Origin: Terrimesophilobacter sp963702165
GTDB taxonomy: Bacteria > Actinomycetota > Actinomycetes > Actinomycetales > Microbacteriaceae
Direction of reading: 5' to 3'
Assembly (NCBI GenBank): GCA_963702165.1
Contig: OY969722.1
Span: 1,426,001-1,490,000, forward strand
Length of the DNA stretch: 64,000 nt
The notes under the pieces are model-generated. The model worked only from the letters and a program-made list of their open reading frames with translations. It was not told where the DNA came from and searched no databases. Both the position numbers and the translations under genes were made by a program. Positions 60,882 through 64,000 of the stretch are shown one piece after another (the first letter of the stretch is position 1; the number at the start of each line of letters is the position of its first letter).

Positions 60882-63773
60882 CTACTTGCTACCGGCGTTC
60901 GATGCGGCAAGCGCCCGGCCGAGAGCCTCCTGCAGACGCTGGTCGGCTTGCGCCGCCTTGACCAGGTCGTTGGCGGCGTAGGCGGCCTCACGGTCGAGGA
61001 GCGCCTGAGCGGCATCCTGCAGCGCCTTCTGCAACTCCGGGTTGTTAGCGGCCGGCGGCTGCGGGGTCGGCTGCTCCGGCGCGTTCGGATTGGTCGGCGG
61101 AGGCGCATTCTGGTCGACGTTCTGGTCACCGGCCTGCGCACCCGAGTCGCCACCGAACAGCGCGTCGAGCGCCTGGTCGAGGGTGTCCTCGAACGCGATC
61201 TCCGAACCGAAGGCGACGAGGATCTTCCGCAGCAGCGGGTAACTCGTGTCACCGGTCGACTTGACGTACACCGGCTGCACGTACAGCAGCCCGCCACCGA
61301 CTGGCAGTGTCAGCAGGTTTCCGCTGATGACGTCGGTCTGGCCCTGCCGCAGCAGGTTCAGCTGCTGACCCACCACATCGTTGGAGTCGAACTGCGCCTG
61401 CACCTGACCTGGTCCAGGCACGGTGTCCTGGCTCGGCAGGGTGAGCAGCGTGAGTTTGCCGTAGTCCGGCCCCGGATCCGCGTTCGCGGTCAGATAGCCG
61501 GTGAGAACGTTTCTGGCCTGCTCCCCCGCATCCGGTATGTAGGTGGAGTAGATCGTGAACGCCGGCGCATCACTGCCTGGCACCTGCATGGTGAGGTAGT
61601 ACGGCGGCTGCAGCGTCGGCGACTGCGGGTCCGAAATGGGGTCGTTCGGCGTGATCCACGCGTCGTCACCCGAGTAGAAGGTGGAGCTGTTGGTCACGTG
61701 GTACGTGCCGAGGACCGCGCGCTGCATCTTGAACAGGTCCGCCGGGTAGCGCACGTGCTGGAGAAGCTGGTCGCTCATCTTCTCCATCGGCTGAAGCGTG
61801 TTCGGGAAGATCTTCTGCCAGGTCTGCAGGATCGGGTCCTTGGTGTCCCACGCGTAGAGCGTCACCGAGCCGTCGTAAGCGTCGACCGTGGCCTTCACCG
61901 AGTTCCGGATGTAGTTCACGTCGTCAACAGGGAACACCGGCTGCGGTGTGTAGGTGTCGGCGATCGACTCGCTGAGCGACCGGATGTCCGAGTACGGGTA
62001 CTGGTCGCTGGTCGTGTAGCCGTCGACGATCCAGACGATCCTGCCGTCGACGACCGCCGGGTACGGGTCGTTGTCGAGCTCCAGATACGGGGCAACCTTC
62101 TGCACGCGTACCTTCGGGTCGCGGTCATAGAGGATCTGCGAGTCCTCGTTCACCGCGGACGACAAGAACACCTGCTCCGACTGGAACTTGATGGCGTAGA
62201 CCAGCTTGTTCAGGATGCCGGCGAGCTTCGGTCCGCCGTCACCCTCGAACGTGTTGGTGGCGTTCTGCGTGCCGTTCTCGCCGCCCGACGGGAAGTCGAG
62301 CTCGAGCGGTTTCGCGCCCTTGGGCGCACCAACGATGGAGTAGTTGGGCGAATGCTCACCGAAGTAGATACGCGGCTCGAAGGCGCCAAGCTCGCCGACG
62401 CTCGGGATGCCTGACTCGAGGAACACCGGCAGTCCGTTGCTCGCGCGCTGGTTGCCGTAGGCGGCGACCACCCCGAAGCCGTGGGTGTAGACGATCGTGT
62501 CGTTGTACCAACCGCGAGAGCTCTGGCCGCTCTGATCCAGCTCGCGGAGGGCGATGACCGTGTCCTGGGTCTGCCCGTTGATCGAGTAGCGGTCAACGTC
62601 GAGGTGCTCGGAGAACTGGTAGAACTGCCGCACCTGCTCGAACTGGCGGAACGTGTCCGAGATCAGCGCAGGGTCGATGATGCGAATGTTGGCTGTCGTC
62701 GCCGCATCCGCGCGCAGGGCGCCCGGCGTGGCATTCGTCGTCGCTGGGTAGTGGATCTCCTCCACCTTGTCGACGCCGTAGGCGGCGCGGGTCGCATCGA
62801 TGTTGCGCTGCAGGTACGGGGCCTCGAGCGAACGCGCGCTCGGCTCCACCTGGAAGCGCTGGATGATTGTCGGATAGGCGGTGCCGATCAGGATGCCGCT
62901 GACGATCAGCAGCGCCGTGCCGACGATCGGCAGGCGCCAGCGCCCGATGACCGCGGTGACGATGAAGAGCACGGCCACCAGCGCGGCAATGCCGGCGAGG
63001 ATTGCACGACCCGGGATGACCGCGTTGACGTCGGCGTAGGACGCACCGGTCATCAGGTCGGTGGAAGTGCTGGTGACAAGCGTCTGGTACTGGTTAAGCC
63101 AGATGCTGAGCGCCTGCAGCGCGAGGTAGATCGCGCCCATCACTGCGAGCTGGATGCGCGCGGTGCGGGAGATGCGCACCTCGCGACCGTTGAAGCTGAT
63201 CGCGCCGTACAGGTAGCTGGTGGCGAGTGCCGCGATGACGCTGATCAGCACCACGGCCGAGGCGAACGCGAGCACCGCGCTGTAGAACGGCAGCTCGAAC
63301 AGGTAGAACGAAACGTCGAGCCCGAACTGCGGGTCGGTGGTGCCGCTGGGCGTGCGGTTCAACCACAGCAGCGCCAGCTCCCAGCGCGACGACGTGGAAA
63401 CGCCGGCGAAGATACCGAGCACGATCGGGATGCCGTACATCGCCAGCCGGCGCAGCGGCTCGATCACCTGCTGGTAGCGGTCGAGCTGGGAGTTCAGCTT
63501 CGCGTAGATGGGACGCCAGCGGTAGGCGATCTCGATGCTCGCCCAGACGGGCACGGCCATGGCGAGGAAGCCGACCACGAACATGACACCCGCGGAGATC
63601 CACTGCGTGGTCAGCACGTTGAGGAAGCCCAGCTGTTGGAACCACAGCCAGTCGGCGTAGATGCCCGCGAAGATGAAGAACGCGATCACCAGCGCTGCGA
63701 TGATGACGATGGACACCACCAAAGGTGTTCTCGACCGGCGGGCAGACGGGCGCCTGGCTTGCGTTGCTGTCAA
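60882..63773 (-). CDS. UPF0182 family membrane protein
   Basis: 963 residues with about seven membrane helices in the first ~310 residues (for example IVIIAALVIAFFIFAGIY and WISAGVMFVVGFLAMAVPV), then a long extracellular domain and a Gln/Pro/Asn-rich acidic C-terminus. Size and layout match UPF0182, a conserved actinobacterial family without known function. TTG start at 63773 is supported by AGGAGA five bases upstream. The next gene upstream encodes a YlbL-like protease on the same strand. Confidence 0.92.
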   Translation of the reverse strand: MTATQARRPSARRSRTPLVVSIVIIAALVIAFFIFAGIYADWLWFQQLGFLNVLTTQWISAGVMFVVGFLAMAVPVWASIEIAYRWRPIYAKLNSQLDRYQQVIEPLRRLAMYGIPIVLGIFAGVSTSSRWELALLWLNRTPSGTTDPQFGLDVSFYLFELPFYSAVLAFASAVVLISVIAALATSYLYGAISFNGREVRISRTARIQLAVMGAIYLALQALSIWLNQYQTLVTSTSTDLMTGASYADVNAVIPGRAILAGIAALVAVLFIVTAVIGRWRLPIVGTALLIVSGILIGTAYPTIIQRFQVEPSARSLEAPYLQRNIDATRAAYGVDKVEEIHYPATTNATPGALRADAATTANIRIIDPALISDTFRQFEQVRQFYQFSEHLDVDRYSINGQTQDTVIALRELDQSGQSSRGWYNDTIVYTHGFGVVAAYGNQRASNGLPVFLESGIPSVGELGAFEPRIYFGEHSPNYSIVGAPKGAKPLELDFPSGGENGTQNATNTFEGDGGPKLAGILNKLVYAIKFQSEQVFLSSAVNEDSQILYDRDPKVRVQKVAPYLELDNDPYPAVVDGRIVWIVDGYTTSDQYPYSDIRSLSESIADTYTPQPVFPVDDVNYIRNSVKATVDAYDGSVTLYAWDTKDPILQTWQKIFPNTLQPMEKMSDQLLQHVRYPADLFKMQRAVLGTYHVTNSSTFYSGDDAWITPNDPISDPQSPTLQPPYYLTMQVPGSDAPAFTIYSTYIPDAGEQARNVLTGYLTANADPGPDYGKLTLLTLPSQDTVPGPGQVQAQFDSNDVVGQQLNLLRQGQTDVISGNLLTLPVGGGLLYVQPVYVKSTGDTSYPLLRKILVAFGSEIAFEDTLDQALDALFGGDSGAQAGDQNVDQNAPPPTNPNAPEQPTPQPPAANNPELQKALQDAAQALLDREAAYAANDLVKAAQADQRLQEALGRALAASNAGSK

Positions 63774-63842
63774 TGCATCTCCTGGGTGAAGGGGGTACAG
63801 CTATCGTACCCGCCGGGAGCGAGCGCGATTCAGCCTCGTTGG

Positions 63843-64000
63843 CTACGAACAGCTGGGAAGTGCGGCGGTGTCGCCGGATGCGATCGCCTTCACCGCGGCG
63901 ATGGAATCCTTGAGGGTGTCCACAGCGACGACGGTGAGCCCGTCCGGAATGTGCCCGACGACCTCGTCGCAGTTCTCCACCGGCGCGAGGAACCAGTTCG
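63843..64000 (-). CDS. YlbL-like PDZ/Lon-type protease, C-terminal partial
   Basis: Only the last ~51 codons are in the window: NWFLAPVENCDEVVGHIPDG, then LTVVAVDTLKDSIAAV and the final SCS. The NCDEVxGHIPDGL pattern is the end of the S16 (Lon-type) domain of YlbL/PDZ proteins. In actinobacteria ylbL commonly neighbours UPF0182, which fits this pair. The active-site Ser/Lys are outside the window. Confidence 0.8.
   Translation of the reverse strand, partial: NWFLAPVENCDEVVGHIPDGLTVVAVDTLKDSIAAVKAIASGDTAALPSCS

Overview
The window looks like a chromosomal segment of a high-GC Gram-positive bacterium of the Microbacteriaceae type (Actinomycetota, Micrococcales). Supporting signs are the uniformly high GC, a 2-oxoglutarate dehydrogenase E1 fused to an E2 catalytic domain (Kgd type), the SigR/RsrA redox pair, a DUF3039 protein, a TadA-type pilus operon, a mycothiol-type DinB enzyme, and a tmRNA tag reading ANKSRTDFTLAA. 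It is ordinary core chromosome with small accessory patches. I see no prophage, integrase, IS element, CRISPR array or plasmid function.

Layout. 1-9100: 3' end of kgd, a MarR regulator facing an F420-type oxidoreductase, rsrA-sigR (driven by a SigR-type promoter lying inside the start of aroA), aroA-rsgA-hisN and a septum-formation-type lipoprotein. 9100-15200: an accessory patch with a TetR/DHA2 efflux pair, a broken zinc alcohol dehydrogenase, the rifampin ADP-ribosyltransferase Arr, two VOC proteins and two small zinc-ribbon proteins. 15200-20000: ssrA (tmRNA), SIMPL protein, smpB, ftsX, ftsE, prfB. 20000-27800: MFS transporter, membrane protein, agmatine deiminase-like enzyme and a tad pilus operon (tadA-tadB-tadC-small membrane protein-tadE-tadE-tadG-like), then tRNA-Leu. 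28000-36300: HIT hydrolase, membrane protein, terpene-cyclase-like protein, DedA, a metal ABC importer operon ending in its DtxR-family regulator, a CDF exporter and rdgB. 36300-42800: CASTOR/POLLUX-like channel set between rdgB and rph-murI, then pncB, an AbiEi/DUF559-like protein and DUF3039. 42800-54600: an ABC-2 exporter and a wall teichoic acid type cluster (LicC-like cytidylyltransferase, TagG/TagH-like exporter, three CDP-glycerol-type polymerases plus a decayed fragment, GT2). 54600-64000: HtrA protease, a secreted PKD-like protein with its lipoprotein partner, an aminotransferase, a mycothiol-dependent-type enzyme, a nitrilase-family hydrolase, initiator tRNA-fMet, a UPF0182 membrane protein and the end of a YlbL-like protease.

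Two window-wide patterns stand out. First, at least nine genes, including the core genes smpB and ftsX, are split by about 20 frameshifts, and every one I could resolve is a net single-base insertion. This points to insertion-type sequence error rather than gene decay. Second, intergenic regions carry unusually long, nearly perfect inverted repeats without U-tracts. They fall into recognisable families: a 47-nt element with 17-nt arms and a 13-nt loop (three copies), and a GTTTGTTATC-armed element (two copies). These are the best candidates for something undescribed.
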